Shown: in pieces, positions 55,917-64,000 of the stretch | Position numbering within the stretch: the first letter of the stretch is position 1 | Layout: the number at the start of each line of letters is the position of its first letter | Source: Capra hircus | Lineage: Eukaryota > Chordata > Mammalia > Artiodactyla > Bovidae | Length of the DNA: 64,000 nucleotides | Assembly: GCF_001704415.2 (NCBI RefSeq) | Contig: NW_017189517.1 | Coordinates: forward strand, 3,607,167 to 3,671,166 | Reading direction: 5' to 3' | Made by a program: the position numbers and the translations under genes | The notes under the pieces: model-generated | The model's database searches: none | What the model saw: only the letters and a program-made list of their open reading frames with translations | Told to the model about the DNA's origin: nothing

Positions 55917-56513
55917 TTATCATGTTCCTTTACATGCTGAGTATTTCTCTGCCTTTGCATCTTGTTTAGATTGCTGTGTTTGTGGTGGCCTTTCTGTATT
56001 CTGACAGTTTGTGGTTCTTCTTTATTGTGGAGGCTCCGCACTGTGGGTGGGATTGGATGAGTGACTTGTCAAGGTTTCCCGGTTAGGGAAGCTTGTGTCA
56101 GTGTTCTGGTGGGTGGAGCTGGATCTCTTCTCTCTGGAGTGCAATCAAGTGTCCAGCCATGAGTTTTGAGATGTCTATGCATTTGGTGTGACTTTGGGAA
56201 GCCTGTATATTGAAGCTCAGGGCTATGTTCCTGTGTTGCTGGAGAATTTGTGTGGTATGTCTTGCTCTGGAACTCTTTGACCCTTGAGTGGTGCTTAGTT
56301 TCAGTGTAGTTATGGAAGCTTTTGGATGATCTCTTATCAATTAATGTTCCCTGGTGGCAGGAATTCTCTGGTGTTCTCAGGTTTTGGGCTTAAGTCTACT
56401 GCCTCTGGTTTTCAATCTTATTCTTAAAGTAGCCTCAAGATTTCTCCATCCATACAGCACTGATAATAAAACTTCTAGGTTAATAGTGAAAAGATTCTTC
56501 ACAGTGAGGGACA

Positions 56514-56955
56514 CCCAGAGAGGTTCACAGAGTTACATGGAGAAGCAAAAAGGGAGGAGGGAGATAGATGTGACCAGGAGGAGAAGAGGGGGGATCAAAA
56601 GGGGAGAAAGCAATCTAGCCAGTAAACAATTCTCTATGTGCTCTCTACAGTCTGGAACCCTCAGAGAGGTTCACGGAGTTACATAGAGAAGAGAAGAGAA
56701 GAGGTAGGAAGGAGATAGAGGTGAGCAGGAGGAGAAAAGGGGGAATCAAAGGAGAGAGATATATCTAGGCAGTGCTCTGTTCCCTAAGTGTTATCCACAG
56801 CCTGGAATACCCACAGAGATTCAGAATTGGGTTGAGAAGAGAAGGGGGAGGGAGGAGATATAGGTGACCTGTGGGAGAAAAAGGAGAGTCAAAAAGGGGA
56901 GAGAGTAATAAAGGCAGTAATCACACTCCTAAGTAAAAATAGGTACTAAAGATTG
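56514..56955. repeat. Three ~150 bp tandem units in the L1 5' UTR
   Basis: Units at 56514-56660, 56661-56812 and 56813-56955. Each starts with a 'cagagaggttcac'-like phrase (third unit: 'cagagattcag'), then has a GA-rich block ('gggaggagggagatag', 'ggaaggagatagaggtgagc', 'gggagggaggagatatagg'), then 'agtctggaa' or 'agcctggaa' at the end of the first two. Monomer-like repeats as in other mammalian L1 promoters. Confidence 0.9.
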
Positions 56956-56998
56956 GAATCTTAAACGTACAAAATTGATAACAAATATTATAAAGCAA

Positions 56999-57411
56999 TG
57001 TGAGAGCTGGACTAAGAAAACTGAACGCCAAAGAAGTGATGCTTTTGAACTGTGGTGTTGGAGAAGACTCTTGAGAGTCCCTTGGACTGCAAGGAGGCCC
57101 AATCAGTGCATCCTAAAGGAGATCAGTCCAGGGTGTTCATTGGAAGCACTGATGCTAAAGCTGAAACTCCAATACTTTGGCCACCTCATGCGAAGAGTTG
57201 ACTCATTGGAAAAAACCCTATGCTGAGAGAGATTGGGGGCAGGAGGAGAAGGGGATGACAGAGGATGATATGGATGGATGGCATCACCAACTCGATGGAC
57301 ATGAGTCTGAGTCAACTCCTGGAGTTAGTGACGGACAGGGAGGCCTGGTGTGCTGAGATTCATGGGGTCTCAAAGAGTCGGACACGACTGAGTGACTGAA
57401 CTGAACTGAAC
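56999..57411 (+). mobile_element. BovB LINE 3' end inserted in the L1 5' UTR
   Basis: 413 bp, from the C-terminal coding region (DAFELWCWRRLLRVPWTARR) to the TGAAC repeats. Exact 10 bp duplication tataaagcaa at 56989-56998 and 57412-57421. Younger than the L1 it interrupts. Confidence 0.97.
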
Positions 57412-58445
57412 TATAAAGCAAAGATTAAAAATCTAGAGTAGAGGTTAGACTCTTAAAAATACAATATTAAAAAAAATCACAAAGTATAAGAAATATATAT
57501 GAAGTTTGCTTTAAAAATAGGGTTTTTTTTTTTGCCAGGTAATAGTAGGTTATAAAAATGAAAATTAAAGGTATAATAGACGATTTTTTAAAAAGAAAAA
57601 ACATTAAAAATTAAAAAAATTGATAATAGTAAAAATATATCTAGGAATTTGTCTGGAGCTGTTGCGGGCAGTGTGGGGTCAGTTCAATTTCATATGGTTC
57701 CTTGTTCTAGCTTATACTTCTCAAGATCTATAGGCCCCTTCCATTGTAGTCGGTGTTAACTACAGGGATTTTAATCTGTTGCACCTCTCACTTCCAAAGT
57801 AGTTCCTTCTGTTTATTTGGCTTCTTCTGTTTGCAGATGTCTTCAGTGTCTAATTTCCACCCTGACACAAGGGGGCGAAGGTGGTCTCTTGTTTAGGCTC
57901 ACTTGTTCAGTAATGCTGTGGAGAGGGAGGAACACTGCAAACAAATATCACTGGCGTGTGTGGGGAGTGCTCGCAGTGTCTCAGCCACCCTGGGTTTATT
58001 CCCACTCATGGAGTGTGTGCTATCCCATTCTACACTACTACAGGCTTCAGGTTGCTCTGCAGGGAGCGGGCCCTGGATTGTGTGCACTTCCCAGGTCTAA
58101 GCTGCTCAGGTTGAGGTTCTTGGGTACTCCACAAAGGTGCACACTTGGTTGGGCCTGCGTTTTGTGCCATTCCCCAGTCCAAGCAGCTCAGACGACCAGG
58201 TGATTGGTAAGTGCACTCTCCTCAGGTGAAGTGCATCTTATCACCTCCCCAGTCCCAGCTGCTCAGGTTTCCAGGTGTGCCCGTCTCTGGTGTGCTGTGC
58301 ATCTCTTCTGGGGAGCTGATCGCTGGCTGTGACCCTTCTGGCGGATGTCAACCATCCAGAATCTCAGGAAGTCTTTGGTTAGAAACTGGCAGCCTGTTCG
58401 CAGTTTGTTAGGGGATTCTTTACTACAAATTCTTCCTTCTACTTC

Positions 58446-58739
58446 AGAGACCTAGTTTGCTGGTAGAACTATAGAGAGAGTCAGAAACAAGAGGATGAAC
58501 AGCAGGGAGGATTTTTTTTTTTTTTTTTTTTGGCTATATGAGGTAACATTCACCAGTGCCAGGAATGATTACCAGGATATATTTGGAGGGCATTTTTAGA
58601 ATATCACAGTCATTAACATGGGAATTCAGATGAGAAAGAATTAGATTCTGTTGCTAAAGTTTCCTTCTTGCTTAGAAGTCTCTCATACAAAATAACAATT
58701 ATTCCTTTATTTTATTTAGCACATATTTATTTAGATTTA
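58446..58739. other. Unassigned, with a 20-base T-run
   Basis: T-run at 58512-58531; could be the tail of a lost minus-strand SINE or LINE. No body recognised. Confidence 0.45.
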
Positions 58740-58950
58740 CTATATCTTAGGTACCATTCTAAGCTCTTCACAAATATCAATCCATTTGTCTTTCATAACA
58801 GCTCCATTTTACAAATGTGGGAAACAAGGCAAGGAGAGGTTGAGTTTGAAGGTAATTGACAAAGGCTATACAATGTTTATATTGTAGGTTCATAATTAGA
58901 GGAGAAGCGATTTGAACCCAGGCACTCTGGCTCTAGATACTAAGTTTTTA
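58740..58950 (-). repeat. MIR SINE
   Basis: Good reverse-complement MIR: 'taggtaccattctaagctc', 'ctccattttacaaatgtgg', 'gcgatttgaacccaggcac', 'tctggctctagatac'. Confidence 0.8.
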
Positions 58951-59299
58951 ATAAATGCATTCTTGATAATAAATACTGCCCCTTTTAGCAGGGTAAATGT
59001 GTCTTCCTGATTTCATCCAAGTTGAAAAAAAATTAAAAGGCACCTACATCCATGAACACTCACATAATTCCTTCATAAATTAATTAAATAGATTTCATCA
59101 TATTTTTATATTTCTTTGGTCTTTTATATTTTCTTTTGTATTTCAATGGGTATCTGGAAGAAAGAGTGATGAATACATATGCTCACATTTTGATCTTGAC
59201 AGTGTCAACTTGAATCTATTTTTGCCTCCATTTGACCTTGAATGGCCATAGCAACACAATGTACCAGAATGAAAAATAATGGAATTAGAGATATCTTAT
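58951..59299. other. Unassigned sequence
   Basis: No gene or repeat recognised. Confidence 0.45.
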
Positions 59300-59440
59300 T
59301 TTGAATACTGCCTCAAAGAATTTTGTGAACTGTGAAGCCTTGGGCAAGATGTTTCATTTCCCTCAGCTTCAGTCTTTTTTGTGTGTAAAACAAGACAACT
59401 GAATCTAACCTCTCAGATTTGTTGAGAAACTGAAACTAGA
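59300..59440 (+). repeat. MIR SINE
   Basis: Sense MIR: 'gtgaagccttgggcaagatg', 'tttcatttccctcagcttca', 'gtgtgtaaaacaagacaact'. Confidence 0.62.
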
Positions 59441-59497
59441 ATAATATCCATTTCCTACTGACCATGGTGTTTGGGATATCAAAGGCATTATTAATAT

Positions 59498-59579
59498 TAT
59501 TGGGTTGATCGAATTTTGTTCAAGTTTTTCCATTAGAGTGTATGGAAAAAACTGAACGAACTTATTGGCCATCCCAATA
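59498..59579. mobile_element. Mariner-type MITE, palindromic ~82 bp
   Basis: Second copy of the element at 3080-3163. Ends TATTGGGTTGATCG and CCATCCCAATA, with flanking TA target sites. The arms carry 'caagtttttccat' and 'atggaaaaaactg'. It is more diverged in the left arm than in the right. Confidence 0.87.
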
Positions 59580-60289
59580 CTTGTCATTCTTAGATCCCTT
59601 TTCTTTATATGCACGTACATGGATATGTATGAAAGGTGTCTTCCATCTCATTGCTAACATTTTAACATTGTGCAATATCCCATGCCCTTCTTATTCACTT
59701 CTCTGTGGCTTTTCAGCCTATGGGCTCTCTGCCAAGCCAAAAGTTCAGGCTTAGAAACTCCACAGAAGGTGTTCCTGCTCCTCTTCTCTGTACTTAAGTA
59801 CCAAGCCCTCCTCCAACTTATGATGCTGCCAGGTAGTCAGTGAACAACTGATTTTATTTCTACCTCTCCTAAGAGACTGGATGATAGGCATGGGTAAAGA
59901 GAAACAGATAAGAACTCAATGGGAGAGACCAAACTGCATAGTTTTCTGAGATTCCCAGTGACAAATCAAGTGTTGGCTCCTAACATCTTTCTCAGAAAGT
60001 TAAAATGAGCTACAGTTCCAGTCTCAGAACATGTATCTAGTGAGAATAAAACAGGGGCCAGCTCACCTCCCACCAATGAATAGAAATACCTTTGACCACA
60101 TCTACCCTATCTGATCACATGCTGCCCCTTCAACTCCTTTAAAATGCCCATGATGAGAATAAAACAGCTGCATCTCCTTCCACTATCAGGCCTACTTTGG
60201 TATAATGAGATGCTATTTCATCTAGTGATGGCAGATTACTATCTTTGCTATATGTGTAAAAGTAATAAGAAGAAACACATTCCATAGTC
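59580..60289. other. Unassigned sequence
   Basis: No gene or repeat recognised; the phrase 'gagaataaaacag' occurs twice (about 60041 and 60154), perhaps a small duplication. Confidence 0.42.
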
Positions 60290-60560
60290 TACTGCTTTTT
60301 TTCCTTAACAATCTATCATGGAAATTGTTGTTCCATGTCGAGGTTTTGAATGACTACCTCCTTTTCTATTGTATCGATGTTAATAACTTACCTAATAAAT
60401 TCCTGTTGGTAACATTGAGATCATTCCACATACACTGTTAATTCAAAAATCCTTTGCTCCCTTTTTCATTTATTTCTCTAGGATGAGTATCCTGAAGTTG
60501 TCTTATTATTTCTGAAAGATATACCTATATTACATTTTAATAGATATTATTAAACAGATC
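60290..60560 (-). repeat. Ancient L1 3' region
   Basis: Antisense old L1 phrases in order: 'ttaacaatctatcatggaaa', 'gttgttccatgtcgaggttt', 'ctccttttctattgtatcga'. Diverged. Confidence 0.45.
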
Positions 60561-60587
60561 TTCATAAATGTTATAAAAATGCCAACG

Positions 60588-60785
60588 TTAGTCACTCAGT
60601 TGTGTCTGACTTTTTGTAGACTACATGGACTGTAGCCTGCCAGGCTCTTCTGTCCACAGAATTCTCCAGGCAAGAATACTGGAGTGGGTTTCCATTGCCT
60701 TCTCCAGGGGATCTTCCTGACCCAGGGATCAAACCCGGGTCTCCCACATTGCAGGCAGATTCTTTACTGTCTGAGCCACCAGGGT
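60588..60785 (-). mobile_element. Bov-tA SINE
   Basis: Minus strand; Bov-A body from 'gttagtcactcagttgtgtc' and tRNA-like head complement 'cagggatcaaacccgggtct' to 'gtctgagccaccaggg'. 60786-61083 is unassigned. Confidence 0.94.
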
Positions 60786-61093
60786 TTACTCATACTCTCC
60801 ATAAAACTAAATATTTTCACAATCATAAATCTTTGCAAACTTTAAATTACCTATGCTGGTCAGCCATCAGGAAGTATCTGCTTTGAGTTTCACTGCTGGT
60901 AGGAATGATTTGAAGCCTAACTCTCTGGCCTCTTTTTATTTGTGAGACCATGGTTCGTGTACTAGTCTCTGGCCATGATAGAATTGGAGGCAGGAAAACA
61001 CACTCGCTAATATTAATAAGAATGTACATGAGGGGGAAGTGTTTCAAGGAAAATTCTATTTTCAGAGCTTTGAAACTGGTTTTTGATAAGGAT

Positions 61094-61303
61094 TCTATGC
61101 TTAGTGTTCAGGCGTGCCCAACTCATTGTAACCCTATGGACTGTAGCCCACCAGGCTCCTATGTCCATGGCAATTCTCCAGGCAAGAATCGTGGAATGGG
61201 TCGCCATGCCTTCCTCCAGGGGATCTTCCAAACCCAATTATCGAACCCAGGTCTCCCACATTGCAGAATGATTCTTTAATGTCTGGGCCACCAGGGAAGC
61301 CCA
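61094..61303 (-). mobile_element. Bov-tA SINE
   Basis: Minus strand, same structure as the previous copy. Exact 10 bp duplication tgataaggat at 61084-61093 and 61304-61313. Confidence 0.96.
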
Positions 61304-61422
61304 TGATAAGGATAGAAGGATGGAATTGAGAAAGATATTCCAGAAGTAGAAATGCTGTATAACGAAGGATTTTACAGGCAAAGGTAAGAAAGAGTAAAAT
61401 AACAAAGTGGTATGATAAGCCA

Positions 61423-61960
61423 CTTGTATTAGTTACCTACTGCCATCAAACAAAACACCCCAAAACTTTAAATTATAATGATGTATCATTTCTCCTCATC
61501 CTGTAAGTTAACTGGCCAGATCCTTTGATGGTTTTCCCAGGGTTAATTCACCTGGATGCATTCAGCTGTAGGAATTGATGGGTTGCAAGTTCCAACAGAG
61601 CCTCACTTGCAAATCTTGCTAGTGGCTGTGAAGATTCTGTTATACTCATTGTGGCCTCTCATCATCCAAAAGGCTAGACCAGTTTCTTTAACCGACAAAT
61701 TCAGGAGCATTCCAAGAGTTTGAAAACAGAAGCTGTAAGGCCACTTGAAGCCAAGGCTCCTGAACTTGCATTAGTGATGTCTTTCCTACCACACTCTTTG
61801 ACACAAAATAACGCAGAAAACTATTTCACATTCAATGAGGTATGGAAACAGCCTTTATCTCTTCATAGAATGTGTATAGTCTTAAAAAGGAAGTATGGGC
61901 TGGGATGTGAGAAATTTGTGGACCTTAATCTACCATATACTAAATCATTTTAAGAATGGG
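61423..61960. repeat. Possible ancient interspersed repeat
   Basis: Begins 'ttgtattagttacctactgc', a phrase common at the edge of old mammalian LTR-type repeats, and stays loosely similar for some 200 bp. Family not determined. A 77-codon frame at 61720-61953 has no recognisable domain. Confidence 0.28.
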
Positions 61961-62859
61961 AATCATCCAATCTAAATTTTTAAGATTCAGCCATTTACCT
62001 GGCTATTCTGAATTAAATGGATATTACTCATAATAAGAAATAAGAAACAGAAAGTAGAAGATTAGTTCCAAAAGAAAGACCAATTCCTTAAATATTTTTA
62101 ATAAATATCACTAGACATTTTGGAGTGAACACTGTCATGGACATTGTTACAAATGTAGACAAGGTGGTGTACTATAGCTTGGACTGGTTGCGTGTCTGGA
62201 TTCAAGCCATCACAGGTAAAAACGAATGTACAATGATAAATTTCTATTGGAAAAGAGCTTTAGAAGAAAATGTCCAGAGTCATAACTTCAAAAACATAAT
62301 CATCAAGTTCACAGAGTATATATATACAGTGGAGAAAGTCAAATGTGCTTTAGTCACTATTTAGAAGCACTGTAATAAAAGAAAAATGTTTAAAAATGGA
62401 ATTTATTGTCCATCATTTTTCTCCCTAAATTTCATAAAAGTTAGATTACTACTTTGCAAAGGAACTTTAATGTGTACTGCTTGAAAGGCAAAAGATATTC
62501 TTGTGACCTAATTAAAATTTAAAACTTACGAATTGGAAGAATCAATTTACAGTCATGAAGAACTGATAATGAGAATGCTGTTTCTAAAGATGGCTCCATT
62601 AGAAAGATAAAGGGGGTTGATGTTGTGCGTGATGACGTGAAATGATTTCTTATTCTGCTGCAAGAAAAGGTAATGAATGGAGTAGCCAAGGAAAAGGGAA
62701 AGAATCCATTAATTCTAAATAAAGAATTACAGAGAGTTGAGATGAATAAAGACTTTTGGAAAAGCAATTTAAAAAATGCTGGATCCTTTCAATTATCCTG
62801 TTATCAAAGTACATCTATTTTTAATAATAATCCCAATATAGATGAGAGTATAGTATGAC
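61961..62859. other. Unassigned sequence
   Basis: No gene or repeat recognised. Confidence 0.45.
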
Positions 62860-63165
62860 AAACACTCTCCTACAGTGCTGGAAGAAGCACAAATTGTTAT
62901 GGTCTTTCTTGAAATATTTTGGCAAGATGAATTCCTAAATTTTAAAAAGTTATATTTTTGAGTCAATAATTCCAATTATAGAAATGGCTTAAGGAAAAAG
63001 AGATTCATACATAAAAATATTCCTGGCATTTCATAAAGGCAAAAAAAAAAAAAGAACCAAATTGCCAACAATAGATGCTTAAATAAATAAACAAATCATG
63101 ATGCCTTAATACAAGGAACTATAGTGCAGCTATCAATTATTAGAGAAATACACTCATAGTGTGGA
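62860..63165 (+). repeat. Ancient L1 (L1ME-like) ORF2 3' end
   Basis: Sense old L1 phrases in order: 'ctcctacagtgctggaagaa', 'tcaataattccaattataga', 'aaattgccaacaatagatgc', 'aaataaacaaatcatgatgc', 'tagtgcagctatcaattat'. Interrupted by an A-run at 63044-63055. Confidence 0.58.
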
Positions 63166-63732
63166 GGGTACTTATGACTATAGAGGAGTGAACAAGTTGA
63201 AAAATCCTGTTCCCAAAAAAACTACAAAATTGGACAAATAATTGATAACAACATTTAAGGGTTACAGAAATTGGCCAAAAGCAAACTGAGACGAATTTAT
63301 TCACAAAAATCTGCTGAAATTCAGTTAAAACTGTGTGAGTCCCTGATCTTCTGGCCCTAGGCTGTCCCCATCCCCTATGAGTTCAGTCAGAACAGTAATG
63401 ATACCAGGTTGTGTTGACTGTGAGAAACAGCAGCTTTATTGCTAATGAGGGCCTACTTGATTTATTGCAAAGGGTGGAAAACACATACTCAGGGACAAAC
63501 AGGGAAGATCTGAAGCTCTCTGCTAACCAGAGGTTGTAGTCCCTGTTGGAGTGGGCATTCAATTGGAAACACAGTTAGAAATTTAACAGGGAGATTCTAG
63601 AAATGAGCAAGCCAGGGTAAGGTTCAATAAGCACTCTGCCCATGCTTGGCTGACTTATCCAAGTACACAAGAGATCTAAGAAAACCCAAGTTATCTAGAC
63701 AATTCTGGCTAACTGAGAAAATATATACTTGT
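63166..63732. other. Unassigned sequence
   Basis: No gene or repeat recognised. 63340-63560 is less AT-rich than its surroundings and may be an unnamed old repeat. Confidence 0.42.
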
Positions 63733-63908
63733 GAACTTCCAGATGTAGAAACTGGATTCAGAAATGGCAGAAAAACCAGAGATCAAATTCCCAACATACA
63801 TTAGATCACAGAAAAAGCAACAGAACTCCAGAAAAAACATCTACTTCTGCCTCACTGACTATGATAAAGCCTTTGACTGTGTGGAGCACAACAAACTATG
63901 GAAAATTC
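63733..63908 (+). mobile_element. BovB LINE, internal RT fragment
   Basis: From 'gaacttccagatgtagaaac' through 'gataaagcctttgactgtg' (RT motif KAFDCV) to 'caaactatggaaaattct', where an L1 3' end interrupts it. The rest probably lies beyond the window. Confidence 0.95.
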
Positions 63909-64000
63909 TTTTTTTTTAATTAATTTATTTTTATATAAATTTATTTATTTTAATTGGAGGTTAATTACTTTACAATATTGTATTGGTTTTGCCATACATC
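63909..64000 (-). mobile_element. L1 3' end, cut by the window edge
   Basis: T-run, then 'tttaattggaggttaattac' and 'tattggttttgccatacatc', the complement of the bovine L1 terminus. Inserted in BovB; continues past the window. Confidence 0.93.

Larger units (their letters stand above)
51168..58445 (-). mobile_element. Nearly full-length L1, 3' UTR missing
   Basis: In element order (right to left): 5' UTR (58445-55917), ORF1 (55916-55038), ORF2 (about 55008-51168). The length of about 6.9 kb without the BovB insert fits a full bovine L1 short of its 3' UTR and tail. The 3' side is cut at an AT palindrome; no target duplication can be recognised. A BovB sits in the 5' UTR (56999-57411) and a (TG)n tract in ORF2 (53398-53423). 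Confidence 0.95.
55917..58445 (-). promoter_or_regulatory. L1 5' UTR (internal promoter region)
   Basis: About 2.1 kb without the BovB insert. Contains a purine-rich tandem array (56514-56955), an A-rich central part and a GC-richer outer part (57640-58440; for example 'ggatgtcaaccatccag'). L1 5' UTRs carry the internal pol II promoter; activity here is unlikely given the decay. Short open frames at 57817-58411 are chance. Confidence 0.75.

Noticed and set aside
57817..58411. Overlapping + frames with Cys/Ser/Leu-rich translations
   Set aside because: They lie antisense in the L1 5' UTR, which is GC-richer and so has fewer stops.

Overview
This is mammalian nuclear DNA from a ruminant, most probably a bovid (cattle, buffalo, sheep or goat). 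The evidence is the repeat content: RTE-clade BovB LINEs with their 3'-terminal TGAAC repeats, the BovB-dependent SINEs Bov-A, BOV-A2 and Bov-tA, older CHR-2 tRNA SINEs shared across Cetartiodactyla, and L1 of the bovine type. I see no host protein-coding exon, rRNA, tRNA gene or CRISPR. Every recognisable protein fragment is a decayed retrotransposon protein (BovB endonuclease/RT, L1 ORF1/ORF2). The window looks intergenic or deep-intronic, AT-rich and repeat-dense. Family names are given from recall of consensus sequences; no database was searched.

Layout. 0-11.4 kb: sparse unique DNA with short BovB 3' ends, BOV-A2 and CHR-2 SINEs, MIR/L2 relics, a mariner-type palindromic MITE (3.1 kb) and an unexplained inverted repeat (7.07-7.32 kb against 8.03-8.23 kb). 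11.8-14.3 kb: two BovB copies back to back, forming a ~1 kb inverted repeat. 16.0-18.1 kb: a BovB fragment fused in frame to an L1 ORF2 tail. 18.2-22.0 kb: a nearly complete BovB with a 5' inversion, itself hit by an L1 3' end. 22.6-28.3 kb: mostly unique, with a MER1-like hAT relic and MIRs. 28.4-29.3 kb: a 5'-inverted young L1 with clear target-site duplications. 30-33 kb: an MLT1-like LTR, Bov-tA and BovB pieces. 32.9-39.6 kb: a four-level nest of LINEs. 39.9-47.2 kb: more BovB, including the best-preserved copy (43.8-46.4 kb). 47.7-49.6 kb: a locally duplicated ~95 bp segment and a MER2-like DNA transposon. 51.2-58.4 kb: a nearly full-length L1 on the minus strand with 5' UTR, ORF1 and ORF2, carrying a BovB insertion. 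58.4-64 kb: MIRs, a second mariner MITE, two Bov-tA SINEs, an old L1 piece, and a BovB/L1 junction cut by the window end.

How the elements relate. BovB and L1 are the two autonomous machineries. Bov-A, BOV-A2 and Bov-tA carry BovB-derived ends and are known to depend on BovB; CHR-2 SINEs and young L1s depend on L1. Target-site duplications and nesting give a relative order: old L1M, MIR, L2, MER1 and MER2 first; then CHR-2 and L1-Art; then BovB and Bov-tA waves; then the youngest L1s (16.5 and 28.4 kb, whose overlapping ORF2 tails encode the same 116 residues). I found no convincing new biological system. The points most worth checking are the unexplained inverted repeat, the BovB-L1 fusion reading frame, the three 5'-inverted insertions, the four-level nest, and a 22 bp tailless SINE-head insertion.
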